Counted from the stretch's first letter, positions 35,048 through 45,945 are shown. The stretch is DNA of 64,000 bases from Heloderma charlesbogerti (GCA_026122225.1 JANEZZ010002204.1:496001-560000), one strand, 5' to 3'. The notes: generated by a model not told the origin, from the letters alone. Made by a program: numbers and translations.

Positions 35048-35236
35048 GAATAAATAATACACTTTCTCTTGTTTACTACAAAATGTGTGGTTTCTATTTT
35101 CAGTGTTTAGTTTTCCTACTTCTGATATGGCAGTGTGCTTTGCAGCAGTTTGCAGCTTTCTCTCTCTATTCTGGGGTATATTTGCAATTTTGCGTGTACA
35201 GAACGAAGGCATGTGTACTTTTGTGGCTGTATACAT
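33752..35236 (-). CDS. L2 reverse transcriptase, partial, open to 3' end (494 codons)
   Basis: From about residue 64 (Leu-Gly-Lys-Val-Leu-Glu-Arg) the protein is the L2 ORF2 reverse transcriptase and C-terminal region. It has Phe-Gln-Ser-Gly-Phe-Arg-Pro near 89-95, Ala-Phe-Asp-Thr-Ile-Asp near 130-135, Val-Pro-Gln-Gly-Ser near 183-187 and the catalytic Tyr-Ala-Asp-Asp at 215-218. The C-terminus ends Lys-Thr-Phe-Ser-Phe-Ser-Gln-Ala-Phe, as in related copies. The first 63 residues come from flanking non-L2 DNA (35048-35236), so the real element begins inside the RT and lacks endonuclease and 5' UTR. No stop interrupts the L2 part. It is unlikely to be expressed or mobile. Confidence 0.85.
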   Translation of the reverse strand: MYTATKVHMPSFCTRKIANIPQNRERKLQTAAKHTAISEVGKLNTENRNHTFCSKQEKVYYLFLGKVLERVVVGQLQALLNETDYLHPFQSGFRPGFGTETALVALWDDLCWERDRGSATLLILLDLSVAFDTIDHGILLDRLSGLGVGGTALQWFRSYLDGRFQKVVLGDYCSVPWQLCHGVPQGSILSPMLFNIYMKPLGEVIRRCGLRCHQYADDTQLYLSFSSKPGEEVAVLNQCLGTVMDWMRANKLKLNPDKTQVLLVGGSSAQLGDIQPVLEGVALPLKDQVRSLGVLLDPELSLEAQVNSVARSTFYQLGLVYQLRPYLDRDSLATVIHALITSRLDYCNALYVGLPLKMVRKLQLVQNRAARLLTGTGLRAHITPVLFQLHWLPVHFRARFKVLVLTFKALNGLGPGYLKDLLLPYVPARTLRSSSAALLRENLPKEVRWVATRRRAFSAVAPRLWNELPSEVRLAPTLYSFQRQVKTFSFSQAF

Positions 35237-35940
35237 GTTTACCTAGAAGTGAGTTTCATTAAACAGAGTGGGGCTTACTTCTCAGTAAACATGAATTGAA
35301 TTATTTTATGCCTTGGGAGGGTTTTTACCTTGAAAGGTGGCCTAAAAATATTTAAATAAAGTTGCTCTGTACATCTAAATATGCTCAGTAGCACAATTCT
35401 ACATGCTAACGAAGTTTAAAATTATGCATGTTGTGTTGTTAAAGCAGTAAAATAAGTTTAGGGTTGATAAGGAAGGAAATATTGTATATATGTCAGTTCT
35501 TCCCCAAATTTCAGGTTTTTCCAGGAGGAAAAAAAAATTCCCCATCCCCCATGGCTTTAAAATTACCCAAAATGTTACAACTCTAAAACTGTCATCTTTT
35601 ATTGTGCTGGAACAAGGTAGGTGTAGTATAATAGTATAATATTTACTAGGGCTGTAACCTTTAGAGAGTGTTCCTGTGGTCCCTAGACAGAGTCCCATGG
35701 ACCATAGGATTGTGCAGGGAAACCCCTCCGAGGCCGCAGACAGAACACTGACTTTGGAAGGGTTTTCCTCTTTTGGCTCTCCCTACAAGGTCGGAACACC
35801 AACCTCATGGGATAGGGAATGGACATTTCAGGAGCAGGAGGGCATGCCACCACCTTTAAAAATCATTTAGGTTTGCTTAAGAGTCTGCTGGCAATGGCAG
35901 GAAATATTTTTTCTTCCATCCATGGGTGGAAGAAAAAGAC
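35048..35940. other. Unassigned DNA with a possible short MITE
   Basis: About 35228-35300 resembles the small 'aagtaagtcccattgagtt'-type repeat (here decayed). A GCAATCC-like step lies near 35705. No gene was recognised. Confidence 0.35.
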
Positions 35941-35941
35941 T

Positions 35942-36313
35942 GACCTGGTTCGCACAATCAAAATAGGTCATCCTGGCTTGCTTGCTTGCTTGCTTATTTA
36001 TTTAAGCCATGGTGACTTATTTAAATCATGGTGCGTGCTGCGTGCATACAGGGTGCAATTTCTATAATCACTGCCTGGGTTTGTGTTGTCTGAACTCGGG
36101 TGGCGTGGCTTGTTGGAGGGGGAAACAAGGCTCCAATCACCCATGTGCTGTTGTAGGGTTATTGGAGAGTTGTTTCCCCCTCCAACAAGCCATGCCGCCC
36201 AGGTTTGGACGATACGACAAGCCACTCTCAGGTGGTGATTATGGAAATCATGCACCGTCTGCATGTGCCTGGCACATGCTGTGATTTAAATAAGCCATGA
36301 TGGCTTACATGGA
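35942..36313. mobile_element. Foldback MITE with long arms
   Basis: It begins 'gacctggttcgcacaatc', like the other members of the family. A GCTT microsatellite follows (35976-35996). The main arms are about 36001-36133 and 36170-36306, sharing 'gcttgttggagggggaaac' at the inner edge and 'taagccat' with 'ttatttaaatca' at the outer. The spacer is about 35 bp. The right terminus is missing: CR1 sequence begins at about 36315. Confidence 0.78.
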
Positions 36314-36314
36314 A

Positions 36315-36489
36315 CCAATTACCTAGGGAGGTAGTGGGTTCTCCCACAATGGAGGCATTCAAGATGAGGATGGACAGCCATCTGTCGGGGATGCTCTGAC
36401 TTGGATTCCTGCATTGAGCAGGGGGATGGACTCGATGGTCTTGTAGGCCCCTTCCAACCTTACTATTCTATGATTGTATGATTCTATGA
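36315..36489 (+). mobile_element. CR1 LINE 3' end
   Basis: The plus strand carries the CR1 terminal region 'ctggacagccatctgtc'-like, 'ggactcgatggtcttgtagg', 'ccccttccaacc', ending ATTCTATGATTGTATGATTCTATGA as partly diverged octamer repeats. Only about 175 bp remains. Confidence 0.85.
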
Positions 36490-37555
36490 AGTATCTCACT
36501 GTAAACCTGCCTTCTCCTTGACCTGCCCTTGAAATGCACCATCTAAAAACAAAAAGAATGCTCTTCAAAATGGTTGCTGTATGCAAATTTATGCAGATTT
36601 AATCAGTTTATTAAAACTCATTTGATTGACTACAGTTTTTTGCAGGTGACATTCCTAATATTTATTAACTATAACATTTATCCCTAATATTTATTAACTA
36701 ATTAATATTCCAATTAACCTAAGCATACTGTACATTTTATGGAATAACATGGCTAGGCGGAGTACTCCTGTGATTTGGAAAAGCAAAGACAATGAAACAA
36801 TGGACTTTTTGAAGTTATCATGAACATTGAATGTAAGCCAGCATGGAATTGGCTTACAAAGAGAGATTCTGATTTCATAAATATAACCAAAGAAGTTACA
36901 AACATTAAGAAATACTGGTCAAGCCACTTCCCATCCTAGATGACCTCATAGAGCAAAACTGCAAATTAAGGTTGTTCAAAGGAAAACCAATAATGCAGAA
37001 AACAGCTGAGTGTAGAATTGACATTATGATAGTTGAAACACAGAGGGCAAAGGAAAAGTTACAGCTTAGCACCTGCTACTGGCATTTCTCAAATCCCTAA
37101 AGTGATGTGTGAAAAAAGGAAATGCAAAGTAATTCCACACTGTAATTAAGTTAAAAGGCAAAAATACTTACACATTTGATATGTCTCCCATTAGAAGATA
37201 GCAATCAAAGTTATTTCTTCCATTAGCATATGCCTTGGTTCAACAGTAGCGAGAATGTTATGCTTTCTGAAAATCCATTTCAGCCGTTGTGTTATTGAAA
37301 GATATGTTTATTCTTACATTTCTAGACCTTTATTTCCGTGAGAAACTGGAAACTTTTCTATCCATTAAAAATGTATTTGGGACAGTGAACTGTAGATGAG
37401 AGCGACTAGTCACTTCTCACTTGAAAATTGTATGGGGCTGTATCCACGGTTACACTGGCAGAAAAAGTGCAAGAGGAGTTCTTGCACAACCACTAGTGGA
37501 ACTATTGACACTACTAGCACAAGCAACACCCAGCACAATGAAGTTATAATGAGTT
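36490..37555. other. Unassigned AT-rich DNA
   Basis: A short local duplication, 'cctaatatttattaacta', occurs at about 36653 and again at about 36683. Nothing else was recognised. Confidence 0.4.
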
Positions 37556-38232
37556 GTGCAGATGTTTTGAATCACAACTCCCATCAGCCCCAACCAGCAT
37601 GGTTAATGTTGGCGTTCAGGTTGGTTTTTGGCATGGAAACAGCGTTGGTCACCCTGTAGGATGATATATGTCAGGAGAGAGACAGGGGAATGTGACCATG
37701 TTGATTCCCCTTGATTTCTCAGTGGCTTTCAATACCATCGACTATAGTATCCTTCTGGGGCGATTGTCTAAGTTGGGAGTGGGGGTTGCTGCATTGTGGC
37801 GGGTTTGCTCCCACTCGGCCCCATGGATTCTCCAGAGTCGGGTTCCACTTGAGTCAGTGGCCCAGCTGTGCCCCTATTTGGACAGGGATAACCTGGCTTC
37901 TGTAGTCTATGTTCTGGTAATCTCCAAGTTAGATTACTGTAATGCACTCTTCAGTGGGGCTGGCTTTTGAGATGGTTTGGAAGCTGCAGATTAATAGAAG
38001 GGATGAGGAGGTCTGAATTTCTCCTACATTTTTCTACCATTCTTGTTTTTAAATTTTGTATGTGAAAGTTTTTATATTATGTCATGTATTATATTTTGTA
38101 ATGTTTGTGAACTGCCCAGAGAGACTTGGCTATTGGATGATATAGAAATAAAAGTAATAATGATAACAGTGGGCAGGGATTATAGCTTGTAGTTCAAAAC
38201 ATCTGGAAGGCACCAGTTTGGGGAACTGTGCT
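37556..38232. mobile_element. Palindromic MITE split by an L2 fragment
   Basis: The left half (37556-37617) has 'cagatgttttgaatcacaac' and 'tcccatcagccccaaccagc'. The right half (38166-38232) has 'tagttcaaaacatctggaag' and 'gcaccagtttgggga'. Together they match the layout of the intact palindrome at 57538. An L2 fragment occupies the middle. Confidence 0.68.
37618..38165 (+). mobile_element. Decayed L2 fragment with internal deletion
   Basis: The plus strand encodes Met-Glu-Thr-Ala-Leu-Val-Thr-Leu near 37635, Leu-Asp-Phe-Ser-Val-Ala-Phe-Asn-Thr-Ile-Asp near 37710-37745 and Lys-Leu-Asp-Tyr-Cys-Asn-Ala-Leu near 37927-37950. The catalytic YADD region between them is deleted. It ends with the L2 tail 'actgcccagagagacttggc'. 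Dead. Confidence 0.75.
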
Positions 38233-38234
38233 AT

Positions 38235-38985
38235 ATAACCTGGAACTACTTTTATTTAAAATGTTTATGATAGTTATTGTGACAGTTGTACTGATTGTTT
38301 TTCTTCTTCTTCTAAGCTGCTTTGGGTTTTCCTTGAAAAAAAGCACAGGCTATAAATATGAAATGGAATGTATAAGCTGTCTTTTGACCCAGTTAGAATA
38401 TCTTAAAGTGGATTACATCATACAAAATAAAAACATACCAATAGATTAATGTCAAGCAGCAGAAATACATAATTTAACCACTACCTTTTCAATAAGTCAA
38501 TAGTGAGTACAAGCATAAAATGTACAGCTGCAGCCTTTGGTTTGTTAGATTAATCAATTTAAAAACCATTTACCTGACAAATGATGTCCTGGATTGATTG
38601 GATTGCAGATTTTTAAAAACTTACTTTTAATACAAGTATTTATAAAAATTGCAGATAGCAAGCACCATCTTAAGAGGCATTCTCCAATTTCTTTCTCATA
38701 GGATGGAATACGTCTTCTAAAATGATGTCTCCTATGACACATATCATTTAAAAAGCCTCTTGCTTCACAATTATTGTGCCAGCCCATGTGCAAATGAAAT
38801 GGATAGATTAATTGACTACAATTTCTTTGATCAAGTGATAGCCCTAATAAAATGATGCCAGCTCTAAATGCTTGAAGAAACCTAAAGGTTTTAAATTAGT
38901 GCTAAAGTTGCACGGCTTGTATGCAACAATAGAGAAGGGACTGTCTCCAATAGTCCAGTAGCAAGGGTTGATGATAGTTTAAAAA
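38235..38985. other. Unassigned AT-rich DNA
   Basis: Possible LINE-tail resemblance near 38390-38440. No gene was seen. Confidence 0.35.
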
Positions 38986-38989
38986 TCAC

Positions 38990-39545
38990 CTGGTACAGAG
39001 GCTCAGTGGAAGATTATAATGTATGGGCAGGTCCACATGGGAATAAGCAGGTCCTTCACATACCCGGGTCCTAGAGCTTTAAGGGCACAATTCCATGGGG
39101 TTAGTCGGCCACCTCCAAACTGGGAGGTGGCCAACTATGCAATGCACGGTGGGCACTCTGGCCACCCTGCATTTACGGCTAGACAGCCTATTTTGGTTGT
39201 CTAACCAGGGGGGAGGCCAGACGGCTCATAGGAAGAGTCATAACGGTGCTTCAAAGATCCCCGCCCCACCCCCAAGAATACCCCCTTTTTGGCCACTCCA
39301 CACTGCTCTTCTGAGTGCGGAGCCCGGGACAACCTGCATCTCAGGGGAGGAGGATTTCTGGGAGCTGAAATACCCTATGGCCATCTAGACTCTGTCTAGC
39401 GGCCATAGGATTGCACCCTCAGAGACACTACCAGCACTTGAAATTCTGTGCAGATACCAACATGTAACAAGTGCAGCTTTCTAAGCACTGCATCAGGATA
39501 ATCAAATGTACAATATCGTTTGTGAGGTGCCATGACCAGAACTGC
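38990..39545 (-). mobile_element. Decayed L2 fragment split by a GC-rich MITE
   Basis: The minus strand matches the L2 C-terminal coding region on both sides of the insertion: 'caggtccttcacatacccgg' at 39047-39068, and 'accagcacttgaaattctg' then 'caagtgcagctttctaagc' after 39428. The two pieces are collinear with intact L2 copies. Confidence 0.5.
39082..39419. mobile_element. GC-rich MITE with GCAATCCTAT termini, nested in L2
   Basis: The left end AGGGCACAATTCCATGG is opposed to the right end CCATAGGATTGCACCCT. Inner stems 'ggctagacagcc' (39177-39189) and 'tctagactctgtctagc' (39383-39400) occur at matching places to the copy at 24124. Confidence 0.6.
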
Positions 39546-39855
39546 ACACAGTGAACCTGGTTTGCATGACACAACAGCCCATGGTGGCTTAGTTTACCTG
39601 CAGAGGCTGTTGTATTGCGGTGGGAGGCCGCAAGTGCCATTTTGCATGCAGTGGCTTGTTGGGTCATGCAAACTAGGTGGCAGGGGTTGTTTGAGAGTTA
39701 GACAACCCTCCAATAACCTATAGCTTGTTTTGGAGTTATTTGAGGTTATTTGCTATCTCTCAAACAACCCCTGCTACCTGGGTTCACATGACATGACAAT
39801 TCATGGCAAGCTGGGCACCCACAAGCTCCCAGCACAGCATGGTAGCCCCTGCATA

Positions 39856-41363
39856 CTAGAGTAATAAAGGAACTGGCAGAAGAACTCTCAGAACCACTGT
39901 CTATTCTCTTTGAGAAATCATGGAGGACGGGTGAAGTGCCAGATGACTGGAGGAGGGCTAATGTTGTCCCAATCTTTAAAAAGGGTAAAAAGGAGGAGCC
40001 TGGGAACTACAGACCAGTCAGTCTGACATCAATCCCTGGGAAAATTCTGGAGCAGATGATAAAGCAATCCATCTGGAAGCACCTTGAAAACAATGCCGTG
40101 ATTACTCGAAGCCAACATGGATTTGTCAAGAACAAATCCTGCCAGACGAATCTGATCTCATTTTTTGATCAAGTAACCTCCCTTGTGGACTATGGGAATG
40201 CTGTAGACACAATATACCTCGACTTCAGCAAAGCTTTCGATAAGTGCCCCATGATATCCTGATGAGCAAACTAGCTCAAAGTGGGCTAGATGAAACAACG
40301 ATCCGGTGGGTCCACAGTTGGCTACAGAATCAGACTCAAAGAGTGCTTATCAATGGGACCTTCTCCAACTGGGGAGAGGTCATGAGCGGGGTACCGCAGG
40401 GCTCAGTCCTGGGCCCAATGCTCTTCAACATTTTTATTAATGACTTGGAGGAGGAGGTGCAGGGAATGCTGATCAAATTTGCAGATGACACAAAATTGGG
40501 CGGGATAGCTAATACGTTGGAAGACAGAAACAAAATTCAAAGTGATCTGGATAGACTGGAGCACTGGGCAGAAAACAATAGAATGACATTTAATAGGGAT
40601 AAATGCCAGGTTCTGCACCTAGGAAAAAGAAACCAAATGCACAGTTACAAGATGGGGGATACTTGGCTGAGCAACACTACAAGCGAGAAGGATCTTGGAA
40701 TTGTTGTCGATCACAAGCTGATTATGAGCCAACAATGTGATGTGGCTGCAAAAAAGGCAAATGCTATTTTGGGCTGCATTAATAGAAGCATAGCTTCCAG
40801 ATCCCGGGAAGTACTAGTTACCCTCTACTCAGCACTGGTTAGGCCTCATCTGGAGTACTGTGTCCAGTTCTGGGCACCACATTTTAAGAAGGATGCAGAC
40901 AAACTGGAGCGGGTTCAGAGGAGGGCAACAAAGATGATCAGGGGACTGGAAACAAAGCCTTATGAAGAGAGGCTGAAAGAACTGGGCATGTTTAGCCTTG
41001 AGAAGAGAAGACTGGGGGGATATATGGTAGCACTCCTCAAGTACTTACTTGAAAGGTTGTCACAGAGAGGAAGGCCAGGATCTCTTCTCAATCATCCCAG
41101 AGTGCAGGACATGGAATAATGGGCTCAAGTTACAGGAAGCCAGATTCCAGCTGAACATCAGGAAACACTTCCTGGCTGTTAGAGCAATACGACATCAGCA
41201 CCAATTCCCTAGGGAGGGGGTGGGCTCTCCCACACTGGAGGCATTCAAGACGAGGCTGGACAGCCATCTGTCAGGGATGCTCTGACTTGGATTCCTGCAT
41301 TGAGCAGGGGGTTGGACTCGATGGCCTTGTAGGCCCCTTCCAACCCTACTATTCTATGATTCT
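39856..41363 (+). mobile_element. 5'-truncated CR1 LINE
   Basis: About 1.5 kb covering the RT and C-terminal part of CR1 ORF2, ending in the family's ATTCTATGATTCT tail. It starts inside ORF2, with no 5' UTR, ORF1 or endonuclease. The insertion lies inside an older MITE. Confidence 0.92.
39936..41285 (+). pseudogene. CR1 reverse transcriptase ORF, two frameshifts
   Basis: Frame 1 (39936-40262): Asn-Tyr-Arg-Pro-Val-Ser-Leu-Thr-Ser and Leu-Asp-Phe-Ser-Lys-Ala-Phe-Asp. Frame 2 (40244-41119): Val-Pro-Gln-Gly-Ser-Val-Leu-Gly-Pro, catalytic Phe-Ala-Asp-Asp-Thr-Lys-Leu near 40480-40500, and Leu-Glu-Tyr-Cys-Val-Gln-Phe-Trp near 40852-40875. Frame 3 (41049-41285) holds the usual C-terminal stretch Leu-Gln-Glu-Ala-Arg-Phe and Asn-Ile-Arg-Lys-His-Phe. 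Shifts fall near 40245-40260 and 41050-41080. The catalytic residues are still intact, which points to fairly recent decay. Confidence 0.9.
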
Positions 41364-41400
41364 AAGCCATGGTGAGCTGTCATGTTGTGCAAACAGGCTC

Positions 41401-41524
41401 TATATGTTCTATATATTTTAAATTGTTTTATTGTGTGTTGTTTGGTTTTAGTTTTTGTGAACCGCCCAGAGAGCTTCGGCTATTGGGCGGTATAGAAATG
41501 AAATAAATAAATAAATAAATAAAT
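41401..41524 (+). mobile_element. L2 3'-tail fragment
   Basis: Matches the 3' UTR of the minus-strand copies in reverse: 'aattgttttattgtgtgttg', 'gaaccgcccagagagcttcg', and an AAAT microsatellite to 41524. It directly abuts the MITE terminus. Confidence 0.8.
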
Positions 41525-41789
41525 TCCAAGTGTGGTTGCACCATAAATTAGTAAAAGGGCATTATGATATTGACAGTTTTATTTTCAGTTCCTTTCATAA
41601 TGATCCACAACATGGAAATTATTTTTGTACTCCAGCAGCATACTAGGTTAACGTTTTCATTGAGATGTCCAGCACAGCCAGAGATTCTTTTCTTGTCAGC
41701 CACTGCCAGATCAGTGCTAATTAGAGATTGGCTTAGGCTGGTACACGAACTGTGACCCTATCTGAAGAGAACAGACCTCTTCAGTTACC

Positions 41790-42515
41790 CATGCTCTAGT
41801 GACATACAGGCTGGATTAACATAGTACGCTCTACATGGAGTTTGCTCTTAAAGACTGTTTGGAAACTTCAACTTGTACAAAATGTGGCCGCTTAAGTATT
41901 GGTAGGTGCTAGGTGGTTGGATCGTGTTGATAAGTTTATTATATCATCTGCATATTGTTTATTGCATCACCTGCATATATCATGTGACATGTTTATTGTA
42001 TTACCTGGAGATAACTTCAGAGTACTGGTTGGCTGCAACTATGTTTATGGGACCAATTTAAAGTGCTGGTATGGACCTTGAAAGTTCTAACTGGTTTGGG
42101 TCCAAGTACTGCCTTCACCAATACCAACCTTCCCGCACTCTGAGATAAACATTGAAGGCCTTGCTGGTGTGCCTGACTGCCAAAACAATTAGGCTGGCAG
42201 GCACAAAGGATAGTGCCTTCTCCATAGTGCCCCCTCTACCTGCTTGTAGAAATCTGTTCCAATTCATGTCTGCTAGGTCCCATCAGGCCCTAAAAACTTA
42301 CTGGTTTACCCTAAAGCAGGTCCTAAAAACTTACTGGTTTATCTTAGCCTATAATTTATTGGGTGTTATTTTGCATGTGGTGTTTTTTGGTTTAATTGTT
42401 AATTTTGATTTGATTATTCTTATCATTATTTTATTTGTGTTGTGGATTTAAATTTCGTACACTGACTTAAGAGGGTTTCCCTTAAAAGAGAGCTTGTAAA
42501 GTGTTAAAATAAATA
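41790..42515 (+). mobile_element. Decayed L2 fragment
   Basis: L2-like text in order: 'ctggattaacatagtacgc', 'tttggaaacttcaacttgt', 'actggtttgggtccaagtac', 'aggatagtgccttctccata', then a T-rich 3' UTR. A local duplication, 'cctaaaaacttactggttta', occurs at about 42289 and 42324. No open frame remains. Confidence 0.5.
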
Positions 42516-42793
42516 CATAAAGTAAATAATAGCTTCCTTGAAACTGCTTGTTAACCATATTGGTGACCTCCTGACTTTGTGCTCCCTTTTCTGACCTGTG
42601 CTGTGATATCATTCTTGCTGAGCTTCTATTCATGTGGTTTTGAGTAACCCTCAAGCATTCTGGAGAGATTTGACCCACTTGACTTTCCTTTTCAACTTCC
42701 ATTTTACCAGTTTCCTCATTTTAGAGATGTTTCCTTTTTTAAAATAAAATGTGACTGGATTGTACTTCCTTGGCTATTTTCTGTTGTTGTTGT

Positions 42794-44760
42794 TCAGTAG
42801 TTCAGTCGTGTCTGACTCTTCATGACCCCATGGACCATAGCACGCCAGGCCTTCCTGTCCTGCACTCTCTCCCGGAGTGTGCTCAAGTCCATATTCATTG
42901 CATCGGTGATGCTATCTAGCCATCTCATCCTCTGCCGTCCCCTTCTCCTTTTGCCTTCAGTCTTTCCCATCATCAGGGTCTTTTCCAGAGAGTTTTCTCT
43001 TTGCATTAGGTGGCCAAAATATTTGAGCTTCAGTTTCAGTATCTGTCCTTCCAATGAGCACTCCGGGTTCATTTCCTTTAAGATTGACTGATTTGACCTC
43101 CTTGCAGTCCAGGGGACTTGTAAGAGTCTTCTCCAGCACCACAGTTCGAAAGCATCGATTCTTCAGCGCTCAGCCTTCCTTATAGTCCAGCTCTCACAGC
43201 ATACGTTACTACTGGGAAAACCACAGCTTTGATTAGACGGACCTTTGTCGGCAAGGTGATGTCTGCTTCTTACTATGCTGTCTAGGTTTGCCATAGCTTT
43301 CCTCCCAAGGAGCAAGCGTCTTTTAATTTCATGGCTACAGTCACCGTCTGTGGTGATCTTGGAGCCCAAGAAAATAAAATCTGTCACTGCTTCCATTTCT
43401 TCTCCTTCCATATGCCAGGAAGTGATGGGGCCAGATGCCATGGCATCTGGTTTTTTTAATGTTGAGTTTCAAACCAGCTTTTGCACTCTCCTCTTTCACC
43501 CTCAACAAGCGGCTCTTTAGATCGTCTTCGCTTTCTGCCATTAGGGTGGTATCATCTGCATGTCTGAGGTTGTTGATAATTCTCCCGGCAATCTTAATTC
43601 CGACCTGTGATTCATCCAACCCGGCATTTCTCATGATGTACTCTGCATATAAGTTAAATAAGCAGGGCGACAATATACAGCCTTGTCGTACTCCTTTCCC
43701 AATTTTGAACCAATGGGTTGTTCCATGTCTGGTTCTTACTGTTGCTTCTTGACCCTCGTACAGGTTTCTCAGGAGGTCTCAGGAGGTAAGGTGGTCTGGT
43801 ACCCCCATCTCTTTAAGAATTTGCCACAGTTTGTTGTGATCCACACAGTCAAAGGCTTTAGCCTAGTCAATGAAGCAGAAATAGACGTTTTTCTGGAATT
43901 CTCTTGCTTTCTCCATGATCCAGTGAAAGTTGGCGATTTGATCTATAGTTCCTCTGCCTCTTCGAACCCCAGCTTATACTTCCGGTAGTTCTCGGTTCAC
44001 ATACTGCTGAAGCCTAGCTTGTAGGATTTTGAGCATAACCTTGCTGGCATTTGAAATGAGCGCAATTGTACGGTAGTTTGAACACTCTTTGGCATTGCCC
44101 TTCTTTGGAATTGGAATGTAAACTGACCTTTTCCAGTTTTGTGGCCATTGTTGAGTGTTCCAAATGTCTTGGCTTATTGAGTGCAGCACTTGAACAGCAT
44201 CATCTTTTAGGATTTTTAATAGCTCAGCTGGAATACTGTCATCTGCTCTAGCTCTGTTTGTTAGTAGTGCTTCCTAAGGCCCACTTGCCTTCACTCTCGA
44301 GGATGTCTGGCTCAAGTTCAGTGACAGCACTATCATGGCTCTCAGGGACATTAAGATCTTTCCTGTATAGTTCTTCTATGTAATCTTTCCACCTCTTCTT
44401 AATCTCATCTGCTTCTGTTAGGTCCCTGCCTTCTTTGTCCTTTATCATGCCTGTCTTTGCACAAAACGTTCACTTGAGATCTCCGATTTTCTTGAAGAGA
44501 TCTCTAGTCTTTCCCATTCTGTTGTTTTCTTCCATTTCTTTGCATTGTTCATTTAAAAAGGCCTTCTTGTCTCTCCTTGCTATTCTCTGGAACTCTGCAT
44601 TCAGTTGGATATATCTTGCCCTTTCTCCCTTGCTTTTCGCTTCCCTTCTTTCCTCAGCCCCTTGTAAAGCCTCATCAGACAGCCACTTTGCTTTCTTGCA
44701 TTTCTTTTTCTTTGGGATGGATTTCATTGCTGCCTCCTGAACAATGTTATGGATCTCCAT
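42794..44760 (-). pseudogene. BovB linker, reverse transcriptase and C-terminus, broken
   Basis: Continuation of the same ORF. Frame 44760-44470 (basic linker) ends at TGA where copy 1 has GGA. Further pieces are 44448-44248, 44189-43974 (Lys-Arg-Ser-Val-Tyr-Ile-Pro-Ile-Pro-Lys), 43673-43341 (RT), 43441-43163 and 43072-42794 (C-terminus). The RT catalytic box reads His-Ala-Asp-Asp instead of Tyr-Ala-Asp-Asp. Frameshifts near 44190-44250, 43400 and 43150 complete the inactivation. Confidence 0.9.
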
Positions 44761-45945
44761 CTATAGTTCCTCAGGCACTCTGTCTATCAGGTCTAATCCC
44801 TGAAATCTATTCCTCACCTCCACTGTATATTCATAAGGGATATGATTTAAGTCATACCTGAATGGTTTAGTGGTTTTCCCTACATTCTTCAATTTAAGCC
44901 GAAATTTTGCAACAAGAAGCTCATGATCTGAGCCACAGTCAGCTCCAGGTCTTGTTTTTACCGATTGTATAGAGCTTCTCCATTTTTGGCTGCAAAGGAC
45001 ATAATCAATCTGATTTCGATATTGACCATCTGGTGATGTCCATGTGTAGAGTCGCCTCTTGTGCTGTTGGAAAAGAGTGTTTGCTATGATCAGCGTGTTC
45101 TCTTGGCAAAACTTTGTCCTTTGTCGTTTGTCCTGCTTCATTTTGTACACCAGGCCATGCTTGCCTGTTATCCTGGTGATTTCTTGACTTCCTACTTTAG
45201 CATTCCAATCCCCTATGATGAAGAGGACATCTTTTTTTGGTGTTAGTTCTAGAAGGTGTTGTAGGTCTTCATAGAACCGATCAACCTCAGCTTCTTCGGC
45301 CTCAGTGGTTGGGGCATAGACCTGAATTACTGTGATGTTGAATGGTTTGCCTTGGATTCGTACTGAGATCATTCTGTCATTTTTGAGATTGTACCCCAGT
45401 AGTGCTTTTCCCACCCTTTTGTTGACTATGAGTGCTACTCCATTTCTTCTAAGGGATTCTTGCCCACAGTAGTAGATACAATGGTCACCTGAATTAAATT
45501 CGCCCACGTCTGTCCATTTTAGTTCGCTGATTCCCAAGATGTCGATGTTCAATCTTGCCATCTCATGGTTGACCACCTCCAGCTTACCTTGATTCATTGA
45601 TCTGACATTCCAGGTTCCTAAACAATATTGTTTTTTACAGCATCGGACTTTCTTTTCACCACCAGGCACATCCACAGCTGAGTGTCCTTTTGGCTTTGGC
45701 CCAGCCGCTTCACTCTTTCTGGCGCTACTTGGAAATACCCTCTGCTCTTCCCCAGTAGTGTATTGGACACCTTCTGACCTGAGGGTCTCATCTTCCAGCG
45801 TCATCTCTTTTAGCCTTGTGATATGTTCCATGGGGTTTTCTTGGCAAGAATACTGGAGTGGGTTGCCATTTCCTTCTCCAGTGGACCACATTTTATCAGA
45901 ACTCTCCACCATGACCTGTCCGTCTTGGGTGGCCCTGCACGGCAT
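44761..45945 (-). pseudogene. BovB endonuclease domain, open for 394 codons
   Basis: N-terminal part of the single BovB ORF. Endonuclease landmarks: Gly-Thr-Trp-Asn-Val-Arg-Ser-Met at 110-117, Ser-Glu-Leu-Lys-Trp at 140-144 (catalytic Glu 141), Gly-Asp-Trp-Asn at 245-248, Ser-Asp-His at 339-341. All catalytic residues visible in this family are kept. The frame ends at a TAG at the codon after Pro-Glu-Glu-Leu. Copy 1 has TGG (Trp) there, so the stop is a single point mutation. The first ~100 residues before the Cys-rich step (Arg-Cys-Cys-Lys-Lys) may be 5' leader rather than protein. As a lone endonuclease fragment it would not retrotranspose. Confidence 0.9.

Larger units (their letters stand above)
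39552..41400. mobile_element. Foldback MITE interrupted by a CR1 LINE
   Basis: The left terminus 'gaacctggtttgcatgacac', then 'cccatggtggctta', is mirrored by the right terminus after the CR1: 'taagccatggtgagctgtc' and 'gtgcaaacaggctc' (41363-41400). An inner hairpin pairs about 39653-39700 with 39742-39791. The CR1 occupies about 39856-41362. Confidence 0.75.
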
